This document shows, piece by piece, positions 8,811 through 17,525 of a DNA stretch of 64,000 nucleotides; the stretch's first letter is position 1; each line of letters begins with the position of its first letter. The position numbers and the translations under genes were made by a program. The stretch lies in contig NZ_JAQZSJ010000003.1 of NCBI RefSeq assembly GCF_029360585.1, positions 62,001-126,000 on the forward strand. The letters are read 5' to 3'. The notes under the pieces were generated by a model. It made no database searches and was not told the DNA's origin. It saw only the letters and a program-made list of their open reading frames with translations. This DNA is from Cohnella caldifontis (GTDB taxonomy: Bacteria > Bacillota > Bacilli > Paenibacillales > Paenibacillaceae).

Positions 8811-9224
8811 GTGATCGATCATATCGACATGGAGATTATCCGGTGTTTGCGAAATAATTCAAGATTGCAATGGAAACAAATCGGGGAGATCGTCCATATG
8901 TCCGGGGTGGCCGTAGCCAACCGCATTCAACGGTTAGAGAAGTTAGGCGTCATAGAGGGTTATACGGTCCGTTTAAACGAAAAATTGCTCGGCAACATCT
9001 ACTGCGTATTCGTCACCGTGATGATCAAGGACTATAAGCATACGAAGTTCCAGCAATTCATCCGGGAACACGATGAAATCAAAGAGGCCCACCGCGTAAG
9101 CGGCGAACCTTGTTTTATTTTGAAAGTCGAAGTGCCCGACCACAACCGGCTCTCGCAATTTTTAGACGAGATTCTGGCCTACGGCTATTATAAAATCAAT
9201 ATTTCGATCGGCCAGTTTAAGTAA
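8811..9224 (+). CDS. Lrp/AsnC family transcriptional regulator
   Basis: About 137 residues: an N-terminal helix-turn-helix (DHIDMEIIRCLRNNSRLQWKQ to RIQRLEKLGVIEGY) and a C-terminal RAM/AsnC ligand domain (HDEIKEAHRVSGEPCFILKVEV). These regulators sense amino acids or related small effectors and bind as octamers or tetramers. GTG 8811 begins the usual family start (VIDHIDMEI); AAAGGA lies 12 bases upstream, and an ATG at 8790 in frame has no visible Shine-Dalgarno. No obvious target lies beside it other than the divergent lipoprotein gene. Confidence 0.88.
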   Translation: MIDHIDMEIIRCLRNNSRLQWKQIGEIVHMSGVAVANRIQRLEKLGVIEGYTVRLNEKLLGNIYCVFVTVMIKDYKHTKFQQFIREHDEIKEAHRVSGEPCFILKVEVPDHNRLSQFLDEILAYGYYKINISIGQFK

Positions 9225-9268
9225 CCCCCTCCTATGCCGTTCCTTCGGAAGCATTTTCGCTCTCGGCC

Positions 9269-9297
9269 TTGACACGGCGTTATGTTGTAACTATGAT
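9269..9297 (+). promoter_or_regulatory. Promoter of the Rrf2 regulator gene
   Basis: TTGACA at 9269-9274 is followed by a 17-bp spacer and TATGAT at 9292-9297, a near-consensus SigA promoter. The -10 element sits inside the spacer of the inverted repeat at 9286-9304, so a bound regulator would block RNA polymerase directly. Confidence 0.8.
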
Positions 9298-9304
9298 GGT
9301 TACA
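9286..9304. promoter_or_regulatory. Probable Rrf2 operator (autoregulatory)
   Basis: TGTAAC, 7 bases, GTTACA: a perfect inverted repeat spanning the -10 box 15 bp before the GTG start. A second copy, TGTAAC-N7-GTTATA, lies before qorB at 9770-9788 with the same spacer length. The pairing is inferred from position and similarity. Confidence 0.7.
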
Positions 9305-9318
9305 TCGGTGGTGATCCT

Positions 9319-9735
9319 GTGAAGCAGATCAGTACGCGCTTTTCGATCGCGGTGCATACCTTGTCCCTCATCGCGGTGAGCCCGCAGGATTGCACCGGGG
9401 ACTTTATCGCAGGCAGCGTGAATACGAATCCCGTGGTGATCCGGAGAATCATGGGCATGCTGAAAAAAGCGGGGTTGGTGGACGTACGCCCAGGCGTCGG
9501 AGGCGCAACCTTGCTTAAAGCTCCCGACGAAATCACGCTTCTTGACGTCTACCGCGCCGTGAACGCGACGGAGGAGAATCGACTCTTCCGCATTCACGAG
9601 AAGCCGAATCCGGCTTGTCTGGTTGGCCGGAATATCGAGCAAGTCCTCCAAACGGAATTGAGGGACGCCCAGTCCGAGATGGAACGGAGGCTGGCGCAAA
9701 CGACATTAGGCCGGCTGATCGCCAAATTCGAATAA
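9319..9735 (+). CDS. Rrf2 family transcriptional regulator (YwnA-like)
   Basis: A 138-residue winged-helix protein: QISTRFSIAVHTLSLIA, a recognition-helix region NPVVIRRIMGMLKKAGLV, the wing PGVGGATLLK, and the LLDVYRAVNA segment. It has a Cys in NPACLVG and one in SPQDCTG, but not the three-Cys cluster that binds Fe-S in IscR/NsrR, so it is of the redox/thiol or ligand-sensing YwnA type. It probably represses its own gene and qorB through the TGTAAC-N7-GTTAYA sites. GTG 9319 follows the weak GGTGGTGATCC site. Confidence 0.88.
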   Translation: MKQISTRFSIAVHTLSLIAVSPQDCTGDFIAGSVNTNPVVIRRIMGMLKKAGLVDVRPGVGGATLLKAPDEITLLDVYRAVNATEENRLFRIHEKPNPACLVGRNIEQVLQTELRDAQSEMERRLAQTTLGRLIAKFE

Positions 9736-9758
9736 AAGCTCCCAAGAGAGCTTTTATT
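9734..9758 (+). terminator. Hairpin after the Rrf2 gene
   Basis: AAAAGCTC (9734-9741) and GAGCTTTT (9748-9755) form an 8-bp stem with a 6-base loop and a short T/A tail. It overlaps the stop codon region and separates the regulator from qorB, which therefore should have its own promoter. Confidence 0.6.
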
Positions 9759-9769
9759 TATAAAATGGT

Positions 9770-9788
9770 TGTAACAATTGTGGTTATA
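9770..9788. promoter_or_regulatory. Second Rrf2-type operator, upstream of qorB
   Basis: TGTAAC-N7-GTTATA matches the operator before the Rrf2 gene in five of six bases on the right arm and all on the left. It lies 36 bp before the qorB start, and TATAAC at its right edge could serve as a -10 element. Confidence 0.6.
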
Positions 9789-9823
9789 ACATGAACCATT
9801 ACAATCAGTGGGAGGAAACAACA

Positions 9824-10687
9824 ATGAAAATTTTAGTGACCGGCGCAACCGGGAAACTCGGATCTAAGGTCGTGAACGCGTTGTTGAAAACCGTTCCGGC
9901 GAACCGGCTGGCGGTCAGCGTCCGCCAGCCGGATAAAGCGGAAGGCTTCCGCGCAAGAGGCGTCGAGGTTCGGCAAGGAGATTTCGATCGTCCGGAAACT
10001 TTGGATTCCGCCTTTGCCGGGGTTGACCGGATTTTGATCATTTCCGCGGACGGGGACAACGAGACGCGGATTCGTCAGCATACGAACGCGGTAGAAGCCG
10101 CAGCCCGCGCGAAAGTCCGATTCATCGCGTATACGAGCATCGCGAATGCAAGCGAAAGCAAGAACCCGATGGCTCCGCCCCATCAAGCCGCGGAGAAGGC
10201 GATCTTGAAAACGGGTATCCCGTATGCTTTCCTCCGGAACAATTGGTACCTGGAAAACGAGATTCCCAGCATGCAAGGCGTACTTGCCGGAGCGCCTTGG
10301 GTGACGTCCGCGGGTTCCGGCAAGGTAGGTTGGGCGCTTCAGCAAGATTATGCGGATGCGGCGGCAGCCGTGCTTACCGGAAACGGACATGAAAACAAGA
10401 CTTACGAGTTGTCCGGCAAGCTGCTTACCCAGGAGCAATTGGCGTCTGCGCTCGGCGCGGTTTTGAATCGGGAAGTCGAGGTGCGGCAAGTCGACGATGC
10501 CGCCTATGCCGAGATCATGAAGAACGCCGGCGTACCGGACTTCGTCATCCCGATTCTCGTCGCGATTCAAGCAGGGATCCGGGAAGGAACGCTGGAGGTT
10601 GAAAGCGCCGATTTCGAGAAGGTGCTCGGCCGGCCGCTCACTCCCCTTCACGAAGCGATAAAGCAACTCATCCAAGCCGACTCCTAA
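9824..10687 (+). CDS. qorB: NAD(P)H:quinone oxidoreductase 2 / NmrA-like
   Basis: About 287 residues of the NmrA/atypical SDR fold. The dinucleotide motif GATGKLG is at residues 7-13; TVPANRLAVSVRQPDKA, then FIAYTSIANAS, LRNNWYLEN and the C-terminal YELSGKLLTQEQLA follow the E. coli QorB/YtfG pattern and length (286). It likely reduces quinones with NADPH, protecting against electrophiles. GGAGG at 9811-9815 decides ATG 9824; an ATG at 9791 in frame has no site. Regulation by the neighbouring Rrf2 protein is inferred from the shared operator. Confidence 0.85.
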   Translation: MKILVTGATGKLGSKVVNALLKTVPANRLAVSVRQPDKAEGFRARGVEVRQGDFDRPETLDSAFAGVDRILIISADGDNETRIRQHTNAVEAAARAKVRFIAYTSIANASESKNPMAPPHQAAEKAILKTGIPYAFLRNNWYLENEIPSMQGVLAGAPWVTSAGSGKVGWALQQDYADAAAAVLTGNGHENKTYELSGKLLTQEQLASALGAVLNREVEVRQVDDAAYAEIMKNAGVPDFVIPILVAIQAGIREGTLEVESADFEKVLGRPLTPLHEAIKQLIQADS

Positions 10688-10696
10688 AACGATCGC

Positions 10697-10724
10697 GGGG
10701 GCACTCCAAGAGTGCCCCCGTTTT
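10697..10724. terminator. Bidirectional terminator between qorB and the MFS gene
   Basis: GGGGGCACTC and GAGTGCCCCC form a perfect 10-bp stem with a 3-base loop, followed by GTTTT on the plus strand. It lies between two convergent genes and likely ends plus-strand transcription; the minus side has no good T run. Confidence 0.85.
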
Positions 10725-10735
10725 CGATTCCCGGC

Positions 10736-11929
10736 TCAATTCTGCAGCGCCACACGCCTGCGGGACTTCCCGGCCGGGAACAGCGAGAACTGGATCGCCA
10801 ACATGGCAAGCGTGATCAGCATCATCCCGGCCACGAGCGCCGAGGAGCTGCCGCCCGTCGCGTCGTGCAGCAAACCGAGAGCCAGCGGGCCGATGGCGCC
10901 GATCACGTAACCGAAGGATTGCGTCATGGCCGACCAATTGGCCGCCTCCTGGGCGTTGCCGGTGGCCTCGATCGGCATCATCAGGTTCAGCGGGAACAGG
11001 ATGCCGGGGCCGAAGCCGATCAGGATGACGGCGAGCCAAGGGACGAGCGACAGCTCGAGCATCGTGAAACCGACGAGCAGGAAGGCGGAACCGGTCAGCA
11101 GCCAGACGAAGCGCGACGGAACCCTCTTCAGCAGCATCGGGAGGAGCAGTCCGACCGGCACTTGGGTGATCGAGAACAAGGTGAGCATGCCCGCGGCATA
11201 AGCTTTGCCGAAGCCCATCTCCTGCACGATCGGCGGCAGCCAGGCCGTCAAGGAATAGAAGAGCATGGCAAGAGCGCCGAACGACATCGTCAGCAGCCAG
11301 GCTTTCCCGTTGCGCCACGCCGACTTCGAACCTGACGACGCGATGGCGGAGACGCTTTCCTGCCGCGAAGACGCCCGCTGGGCGGTCAAGCGCCAGAACG
11401 CGTAGGCGACGAGCGCGAGCAGAGACCAGACCGCCAAGGAATTTTGCCAAGCGTGCAGCCCGGCTTGCAGCGGAATGGACATTCCCGAGGCGGCCGTCGC
11501 CCCGATGGCGAGCGCCGCGGTATACAGGGAGATCATGGCCGGGACGCGGGTTGGAAAGCGGCTCTTGATAAAGCCGGAGAGCAGCGGGCCGACCGCCGCG
11601 ATGCCGACGCCGGCCACGAACGCGGTGAGCAGCATCATGAGGCCGGAATGGGTCGCGATCCGCATCGCGTTGCCCAATCCGATTACGGCCAGCGACCAGC
11701 CGATGACGCGCTCGATGCCCAACCGGCGTCCGAGCCGAGCAGCCAGAGGCGAGAAGATCCCCATGCACAGGACGGGGATCGAGGTCAGCAGGCTGGCCGC
11801 GAAGGCGCTCATGCCAAGATCGCCGCGGATGGCTTGCAGAAGCGGGGACACGGAATTGATCGCGGGCCGCAAGTTCAAGGATGCCAGGAATAACGCGATA
11901 CCCATGAAGAGGGAAGCGTGGTTTCGCAT
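10736..11929 (-). CDS. MFS transporter, CynX/NimT type
   Basis: About 397 residues with 12 predicted membrane segments; LNLRPAINSVSPLL near the N-terminus and GMGFGKAYAAGMLTL-like loops are typical of the CynX/NimT (cyanate, 2-nitroimidazole) branch of the major facilitator family. The substrate is not known. ATG 11929 has GAGGAGAG 8 bases upstream; the ATG at 11935 is too close to it. It is divergent from a LysR regulator gene, the usual arrangement for inducible exporters. Confidence 0.85.
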   Translation of the reverse strand: MRNHASLFMGIALFLASLNLRPAINSVSPLLQAIRGDLGMSAFAASLLTSIPVLCMGIFSPLAARLGRRLGIERVIGWSLAVIGLGNAMRIATHSGLMMLLTAFVAGVGIAAVGPLLSGFIKSRFPTRVPAMISLYTAALAIGATAASGMSIPLQAGLHAWQNSLAVWSLLALVAYAFWRLTAQRASSRQESVSAIASSGSKSAWRNGKAWLLTMSFGALAMLFYSLTAWLPPIVQEMGFGKAYAAGMLTLFSITQVPVGLLLPMLLKRVPSRFVWLLTGSAFLLVGFTMLELSLVPWLAVILIGFGPGILFPLNLMMPIEATGNAQEAANWSAMTQSFGYVIGAIGPLALGLLHDATGGSSSALVAGMMLITLAMLAIQFSLFPAGKSRRRVALQN

Positions 11930-11981
11930 GATCATCTCTCCTCGCCGGTGGAATTGAACCCATCATATTCCATATGTGACC

Positions 11982-11991
11982 ATTGATCAAT
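11982..11991. promoter_or_regulatory. Palindrome in the MFS/LysR divergent region
   Basis: ATTGATCAAT is a perfect 10-bp palindrome in the 123-bp intergenic region, which is otherwise AT-rich. LysR proteins bind dyads between divergent genes, so this is a candidate site; no consensus is known for this regulator. Confidence 0.35.
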
Positions 11992-12052
11992 TCAATGAAA
12001 ACAATAATAATGATTTTTATAACAAATGATTAAGCGAGGAGAGCCACCCCGG

Positions 12053-12943
12053 ATGGAAATTCGGCATTTGGAGTATTTCATCGCCGTCTGCGAGGAACTG
12101 CACTTCTCCCGGGCGGCCGACAAGCTAGGGATTTCCCAGCCGAATCTCAGCCTCCAGATCAAAGCGCTGGAGGAGGAAATCGGCGCTCCGTTATTCGACC
12201 GGATCGGGAAGCGGATCGTGAGGACGCTGGCGGGAGACGTGCTCTACAGGCACAGCCGCACTCTGCTGACCCATTTGCAGAATGCCTACGACGAGCTGGC
12301 CGAGCTGCGGCATCATGAAGGAGGGCGGCTGACGATCGGCGTGCTGCCTTCGGAGCTGGATTTTCGGCTGCCCCCGCTGTTCGTCGAGTTCCATCAGCGG
12401 TTTCCGAAGGTCGCCTTGCGGATGATATCCTCGATCGACATCGCGAAGCTGGTGCTCGATACGACGATCGACATCGGAATCGGGCTCGCCCCGCTGCCGG
12501 ACGACCGCCTGACCGTGCTTCCGCTGCAACGGGAGGAATACGGCCTCGTCGTATCCGAACGGCATCCTCTCGCCCGCCGGGAATCGGTGTCGATCGCCGA
12601 GCTGAAGGACTTGCCGATCGTCCTCTATCCCTCGGATTTCTGGGGGAGAGGGCTGGTGAACGACGTGTGCCGGAAACACGGGTTCGAACTGAACGTGATC
12701 GTCGAAACGACCTCGAATCCGTCCCTGTTCCGGTTCGTCGCGGCGAATATCGGGGCCACCGTGCAGACCGTCCATCTGGTTCGGTCCGTCGGCGACCCGT
12801 CGCTTCGGTTCATTCCGATCCATGACGACCCCCCGTTCCGGCAGATGGGGATCCTCTACCGCTCCGACAAATACCTCATTCCCGCCGCGAGAACGTTCAT
12901 CCAATCCGCCACGCAGCTCTTGTCCGCCGACCCGACCACCTAG
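12053..12943 (+). CDS. LysR-type transcriptional regulator
   Basis: About 296 residues. The N-terminal winged helix (MEIRHLEYFIAVCEELHFSR, then LGISQPNLSLQIKALEEEIG) is a textbook LysR DNA-binding domain; the remainder is the periplasmic-binding-protein-like effector domain (LTIGVLPSELDFRLP, VSERHPLARRESVS). It most likely controls the divergent CynX-type transporter. GAGGAGAG at 12036-12043 points to ATG 12053 rather than the ATG at 12026. Confidence 0.92.
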   Translation: MEIRHLEYFIAVCEELHFSRAADKLGISQPNLSLQIKALEEEIGAPLFDRIGKRIVRTLAGDVLYRHSRTLLTHLQNAYDELAELRHHEGGRLTIGVLPSELDFRLPPLFVEFHQRFPKVALRMISSIDIAKLVLDTTIDIGIGLAPLPDDRLTVLPLQREEYGLVVSERHPLARRESVSIAELKDLPIVLYPSDFWGRGLVNDVCRKHGFELNVIVETTSNPSLFRFVAANIGATVQTVHLVRSVGDPSLRFIPIHDDPPFRQMGILYRSDKYLIPAARTFIQSATQLLSADPTT

Positions 12944-13062
12944 CGGTTCCGGCTTTTGCGGCGCAACCGGAGGTTGCGAGGCCGCGCAACCAACGCGTTC
13001 TTTACAACCGCAAGCGGTTGATCCGATACTGACTCTATCCAAAAGGAAAGGCAGTTGACGCC

Positions 13063-13515
13063 ATGGTATTCGGGGAGAAGTTGAAGGCGGAAAGAACGAA
13101 GATGGGCTGGTCGCAAGAAGAATTAGCCGGGAAGCTGTTCGTCAGCCGACAGTCGGTTTCCAAATGGGAGAACGGCCAGAACTACCCGAGCATCGAAATC
13201 CTGTTCAAAATCAGCGACCTCTTCGGCATTTCCCTCGATGAATTATTAAGAAGCGATGAGGAGTTGACGAAAAAGGTGATACAGGACAGCAGACGATTGG
13301 CTTATCCTCGGTTGAAATTTCTTTTCGACGTCATCTTTCTGCTTGGAGTCGCGCTCTTGGCGATGAAACTCGGCGTGCTTCTGTTGAACCGGACGACGTC
13401 GTTGGACGTTAATTTATACGGCGGAAAGTTTCTGTGGAATTTCGGACCGTTGATTCTGATGGTGGGCGCGGGGATCGGTTCCAACGTGCTCAAAGATCGA
13501 TATCAAAAGGAGTAA
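13063..13515 (+). CDS. XRE-family regulator with C-terminal membrane segments
   Basis: A 150-residue protein: an N-terminal HTH_3 domain (FGEKLKAERTKMGWSQEEL, RQSVSKWENGQNYPS) and two hydrophobic segments (FLFDVIFLLGVALLAMKLGV and FGPLILMVGAGIG), giving a small membrane-tethered regulator common in Firmicutes. ATG 13063 is preceded by AAAGGAAAGG. Its stop is 9 bp before the lipoprotein start, with the lipoprotein's AAAGGAG inside its last codons, so the two are co-transcribed; the regulator may control or sense with that lipoprotein. Confidence 0.88.
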   Translation: MVFGEKLKAERTKMGWSQEELAGKLFVSRQSVSKWENGQNYPSIEILFKISDLFGISLDELLRSDEELTKKVIQDSRRLAYPRLKFLFDVIFLLGVALLAMKLGVLLLNRTTSLDVNLYGGKFLWNFGPLILMVGAGIGSNVLKDRYQKE

Positions 13516-13523
13516 TCATTCTC

Positions 13524-14345
13524 ATGAAACGACTCGTGCTCGGGGTACTCCTGTTCCTAACGGCGGGATGCAGCCACTTCTCCAACGTTTCCTCGCCCGA
13601 ATCGCCGCCTGCAACCACCTCGACGCCGGCGGCGGAAACAACGACTCCGGCTGCCGTCGCGCCGGTCCGGGAATCCCCCGAGGTTGGCCGGACTCCCCAA
13701 CCTCAAGTAAAAGAAATCGCCGATCAGTCCTTTGATACGACCTTGGATTCCTGGGGTAAAGTCCGCTTCGTGTCGGCCGAGCAAACGAATGAGGATGGGC
13801 GCACGGAACTGCTGCTTTCCTTGCAAGATTCGCATAAAAACGTTCTGTACACGTTTCCGAAACCGAAGCTTACGGAAGGGTGGCAATTGGATTCCGTCAA
13901 AGCGGTATCGTTTCAAGACGTGAATCAGGACGGCCGCAAAGACGTGCTCGTGCTGGCCGATTACTTTACCGGAGCGGGTGAGGAGGGGGTCGTGCCCTTT
14001 ACGGCTGCGACGACATTCCTTCAGGGGAATCAAGAATTCATCTCCGATACGGAGTCGGATGACGACCTTTATTCCTCCGGCAATGTCTCGACGGTCAAAG
14101 ACGTAACGGCTTACTACAAGGCGAAGTCTTTCCGAGTCCGATTATGCCGACAAGCGCTTGCCGCCGACATGACGGAGGAGGATATCGTCCACGCGTATTA
14201 CGATGAGAGCGAAAAGCTGGGGTACGACGCCTCAGAAGCGGGGCAAGACGCGATGTTCGCTGAAATCGGGAGCTGCTTCGAACAGGAGACGGACCGGCTG
14301 CTGGCCCGGAACGGCGAATTGGATTCCAAAGCGACGGAAGTATAG
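13524..14345 (+). CDS. Lipoprotein, probably truncated by an amber stop
   Basis: About 273 residues with a clear lipoprotein signal (LVLGVLLFLTAGC, Cys near 16), a Thr/Pro/Ala linker and a domain with a Ca-like loop (QDVNQDGRKDVLVLADY, FG-GAP-like). It ends at TAG 14343-14345. The same reading frame then continues open for 141 codons (see next entry) with no gap, which suggests a nonsense mutation in a longer lipoprotein gene. Function unknown. AAAGGAG lies 11 bases before ATG 13524. Confidence 0.75.
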   Translation: MKRLVLGVLLFLTAGCSHFSNVSSPESPPATTSTPAAETTTPAAVAPVRESPEVGRTPQPQVKEIADQSFDTTLDSWGKVRFVSAEQTNEDGRTELLLSLQDSHKNVLYTFPKPKLTEGWQLDSVKAVSFQDVNQDGRKDVLVLADYFTGAGEEGVVPFTAATTFLQGNQEFISDTESDDDLYSSGNVSTVKDVTAYYKAKSFRVRLCRQALAADMTEEDIVHAYYDESEKLGYDASEAGQDAMFAEIGSCFEQETDRLLARNGELDSKATEV

Positions 14346-14768
14346 AAGGTGCTAGCCGACGCCATTGGCCATCTTTCCACGATCGATTATATCCGCAATG
14401 GCGGCGGAACGATGTGGGGGCATAACGGAAACCGTGAGATCGGATGGTATCACTATTACGTGTACCGGTATGTGCAGATGAAGCTGGACGGCGCGGCAAC
14501 CGCCCCGCAAGCATACGACCAGCTGGCCGAAAAACTGGATGCTCGGATGGCAGCCTTGAAGAAGCAGGGCGCACAAGGGATGGACGCGTTCGCCGAGCCT
14601 GAGGAAATCGAAAAGGCAGCGAAGGACTTGGAGGACGAATATGCAGGCTTAGCGGCTGATGTTCAAGCCTTCAAAAAACTAACCGATGAAAAGGACCAGG
14701 CTTGCGTCCTCTTATTGGATCGATTGACGCTGAGGGTGGCCGATTCCGTCGATTCTCCCAGGGATTGA
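14346..14768 (+). pseudogene. In-frame continuation of the lipoprotein gene after TAG
   Basis: After the amber codon the frame runs on for 140 sense codons to TGA 14766-14768, encoding a soluble helical region (STIDYIRNGGGTMWGHNGNR, then acidic and Lys-rich helices). It has no signal peptide and begins within a helical stretch, so it looks like the C-terminal part of the upstream protein. GTG 14349 with GGAAG at 14336-14340 could allow reinitiation, so a separate small protein is not excluded. A terminator follows 22 bp later. Confidence 0.55.
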
Positions 14769-14790
14769 GCCGATAAAGAGAAGCCAAAAA

Positions 14791-14820
14791 CAGAACCGGC
14801 AAAATGCCGGTTCTGTTTTT
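14791..14820 (+). terminator. Rho-independent terminator
   Basis: CAGAACCGGCA and TGCCGGTTCTG form an 11-bp stem with a 3-base A loop, followed by TTTTT. It ends the XRE/lipoprotein operon. Confidence 0.9.
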
Positions 14821-15001
14821 GCAATCTCTATTGCACGCGCAAATGCGACGTGGTATGATAAATCAGTCTATCTTCATAAAAATGCCTGTGTGTAGCATCA
14901 TAACAATTATCTTCACTATTATCTTATCACACGTGCAAGCGGATTGTCAAACATGATTTTGCTTCTGAATTCAGGTCCGAAAAAGGAGCGTGCCGGGTGA
15001 G

Positions 15002-17431
15002 ATGTTGAACGCGAACGATTGGCAGCAGGAACGGGAGCGGTTGGCGAAGGTGACGGAAAGGCTCCGCTCGCAAATCGCCGAGCTGGAACCGGAGGTGTCC
15101 GGGCTCCGCGGCCAGGTGACCGAATTTCGCAAGCGGTTCTGGGAGGAAGTGACGGTCAACGCCAGCACGTTCGAAGATTTCGAAGAAACGTTCTACAGCA
15201 TCAAACAGCAGGAAGCGCTGTTGTCCGAACGGGAACGCAGCCATCGGCAACGTCTGCAGCGTTATAAAAACATGAAACGGATGCTGCCGTCCCCCTACTT
15301 CGGGCGTATCGACTTCCGAGAGGATGGTCTGGGCTCCCGCGAGCAAATTTACATCGGAGTCTCGTCCTTGGTCGACGAGGACGGCATGGACTTTCTGGTG
15401 TACGACTGGCGGACTCCGATCGCCAGCATGTATTACGACTATTCCCCGGGGAAAGCCGATTATGATACGCCTGCCGGACGGATTTCGGGGGAGATGCTGC
15501 TGAAGCGGCAATACCAGATCCGGGAGGGCGAGCTCCGGAACGTATTCGATACGAGCGTGACGATCGGCGACGAATTGCTTCAGCAAGTGCTCGGAAAAGG
15601 CGCGGATTCGCAAATGAGGAGCATCGTGGCGACCATCCAGAAAGAGCAGAACGCCATCATTCGCGACGATAAGAGCCGGATGCTCGTCGTCCAAGGGGCG
15701 GCCGGCAGCGGCAAAACATCCGCGGCCTTGCAGCGGGCCGCGTACTTGCTGTATAAGCACCGCGAGCGTCTCAAGGCGGACCAGATCGTTCTGTTCTCCC
15801 CGAACCCGATGTTTAACAGCTACGTATCCACCGTCCTGCCCGAGCTCGGCGAGGAGAACATGCAGCAGACGACCTTTCAGGAGTATTTGTCGTATTGGCT
15901 GGGTTCCAAGCTGCGCCTGGAGGATCCGTTCGACCAGATCGAATACGTGCTGACGGCGGGAGCGGCGCCGGAGTATGAAGCCCGGTTGGCGGGGATTCGA
16001 TATAAGGCGTCGGAAGCCTTCCTGCAAGCCCTCCAAAACTATGCGAAGCGGCTGGAGAAGAAGGGGATGAGGTTCCGCGCCATCCGTTTCCGGGACCGCG
16101 ATTTGATTACCGCCGAGCAAATGGAATCGCGATTCTACGGCTTTGACCCGTCCATCTCCCTGGCCAATCGCGTCGGCTTGCTTCGCGAGTGGCTGCTCAA
16201 GGAACTGGCCGTGCTGGAGCGCCAAGAGCAAGAGGCGACCTGGGTACAAGACGAGCTTGATTATCTCGACAACGAGCAGTATGCCGAAGCTTACCGGGTT
16301 CTGCTCAAGAAATACCGGCGGGAAGAGGCGCTGTTCGATTTTACCCAACCTTATGTCGATGCGCTCGGAGAGTCCCCCGAGAACATGCTGGGGGAGGGGG
16401 AAGCGTTCGACTTCGCCGGGCAGGAAGAAGAGTTGCTGCGCCAGTTCATCGTCAAAGAGAGCTTCAAACCGCTCCGGCGGGACGTAAAGCGGCTCGCGTT
16501 CGTCGATGGGATCGGATTGTACGATCAACTGTTCGGGGATGCCGTCTCGTATCGGGAAATGACGGACGGAGCCGAAGTGCCCGAACGATGGCCGGAAATC
16601 TGCCGCCAGACGAAGGAGGCGCTGAGCAAGCTGGAACTGCTGTACGAGGATGCGACCCCGTTTTTGTTTCTTCAGGAACTATTCGAAGGCGCCCGGACGA
16701 ACACGGTGGTGCGGCATGTATTCGTCGACGAAGGCCAAGATTATTCGCCGTTCCAGTACGCGTTCCTCAAGAAGCTGTTCCCCCGCGCCCGCATGACGGT
16801 GCTCGGCGATTTCAACCAGGCGATTTTCGTTCAAGCGACGAATTTGCGGGAAGCGGGTTCCCCGTTGCTTCGCCTTTACGGCGAAGACGAGACGAATTTG
16901 ATCCGGTTGGTCCGCAGCTATCGTTCGACCCGCGAGATCGTGGAGTTCACGAAGCCGCTGCTGCCGGGCGGCGAGGAAATCGTCCCCTTCGACAGAAGCG
17001 GCGAAAAGCCGCTCCTCACGATGGCGGACAGCGTTGAACAAAGGGCGGCGCGGATCGTAGAGGATTTGGCGGCGCTCATGGCGGAAGGGATGGACTCGAT
17101 CGCCGTCATAACGAAAACCGCGGCAGAAAGCCAGGAGGCTTACGAAACGTTGAAAGCCCAAGGCTTCGAGGGGTTGCGGCTGATCACGAAGGAGACGCTC
17201 GTCTTCGAGAAAGGAACGGTGGTGATCCCGGCCTATCTCGCCAAAGGCGTGGAATTCGATGCGGTGCTGATCTACGACGCGTCTTCCCTCGCGTACAACC
17301 GGGAAAGCGAGCGCAAGCTGTTTTACACGGCCTGCACGCGCGCCATGCATCGCCTTCGGCTCTACTCGGCCGGGGAATGGACGCCTTTCATGTCGGGGGT
17401 GGATTCCGGCTTATACAGGGTTAGGCCGTAA
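15002..17431 (+). CDS. helD: RNA polymerase recycling motor HelD / UvrD-like ATPase
   Basis: About 809 residues. An N-terminal coiled coil (about 5-90, the arm that enters the polymerase secondary channel in HelD) is followed by a superfamily 1 helicase core: Walker A QGAAGSGKTSAAL (near residue 235), FVDEGQDYSPFQY (motif II, DEGQD), VRSYRSTREIVEFT (motif IV) and the C-terminal YTACTRAMHRL (motif VI). In B. subtilis HelD frees stalled RNA polymerase and aids recycling. Length and arm fit HelD better than UvrD/PcrA. The start is uncertain: AAAGGAG at 14982-14988 is 13 bases before ATG 15002, and only 1 base before GTG 14990. Confidence 0.88.
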   Translation: MLNANDWQQERERLAKVTERLRSQIAELEPEVSGLRGQVTEFRKRFWEEVTVNASTFEDFEETFYSIKQQEALLSERERSHRQRLQRYKNMKRMLPSPYFGRIDFREDGLGSREQIYIGVSSLVDEDGMDFLVYDWRTPIASMYYDYSPGKADYDTPAGRISGEMLLKRQYQIREGELRNVFDTSVTIGDELLQQVLGKGADSQMRSIVATIQKEQNAIIRDDKSRMLVVQGAAGSGKTSAALQRAAYLLYKHRERLKADQIVLFSPNPMFNSYVSTVLPELGEENMQQTTFQEYLSYWLGSKLRLEDPFDQIEYVLTAGAAPEYEARLAGIRYKASEAFLQALQNYAKRLEKKGMRFRAIRFRDRDLITAEQMESRFYGFDPSISLANRVGLLREWLLKELAVLERQEQEATWVQDELDYLDNEQYAEAYRVLLKKYRREEALFDFTQPYVDALGESPENMLGEGEAFDFAGQEEELLRQFIVKESFKPLRRDVKRLAFVDGIGLYDQLFGDAVSYREMTDGAEVPERWPEICRQTKEALSKLELLYEDATPFLFLQELFEGARTNTVVRHVFVDEGQDYSPFQYAFLKKLFPRARMTVLGDFNQAIFVQATNLREAGSPLLRLYGEDETNLIRLVRSYRSTREIVEFTKPLLPGGEEIVPFDRSGEKPLLTMADSVEQRAARIVEDLAALMAEGMDSIAVITKTAAESQEAYETLKAQGFEGLRLITKETLVFEKGTVVIPAYLAKGVEFDAVLIYDASSLAYNRESERKLFYTACTRAMHRLRLYSAGEWTPFMSGVDSGLYRVRP

Positions 17432-17525
17432 AATGAATTGAAAGCGAAGCGGATTTTGAAGTAAGGTGAGAGTAGGCAACGGAGAACGGTACCGATTTCG
17501 ATCTCACTTTAGAGGAGTCTATTCC

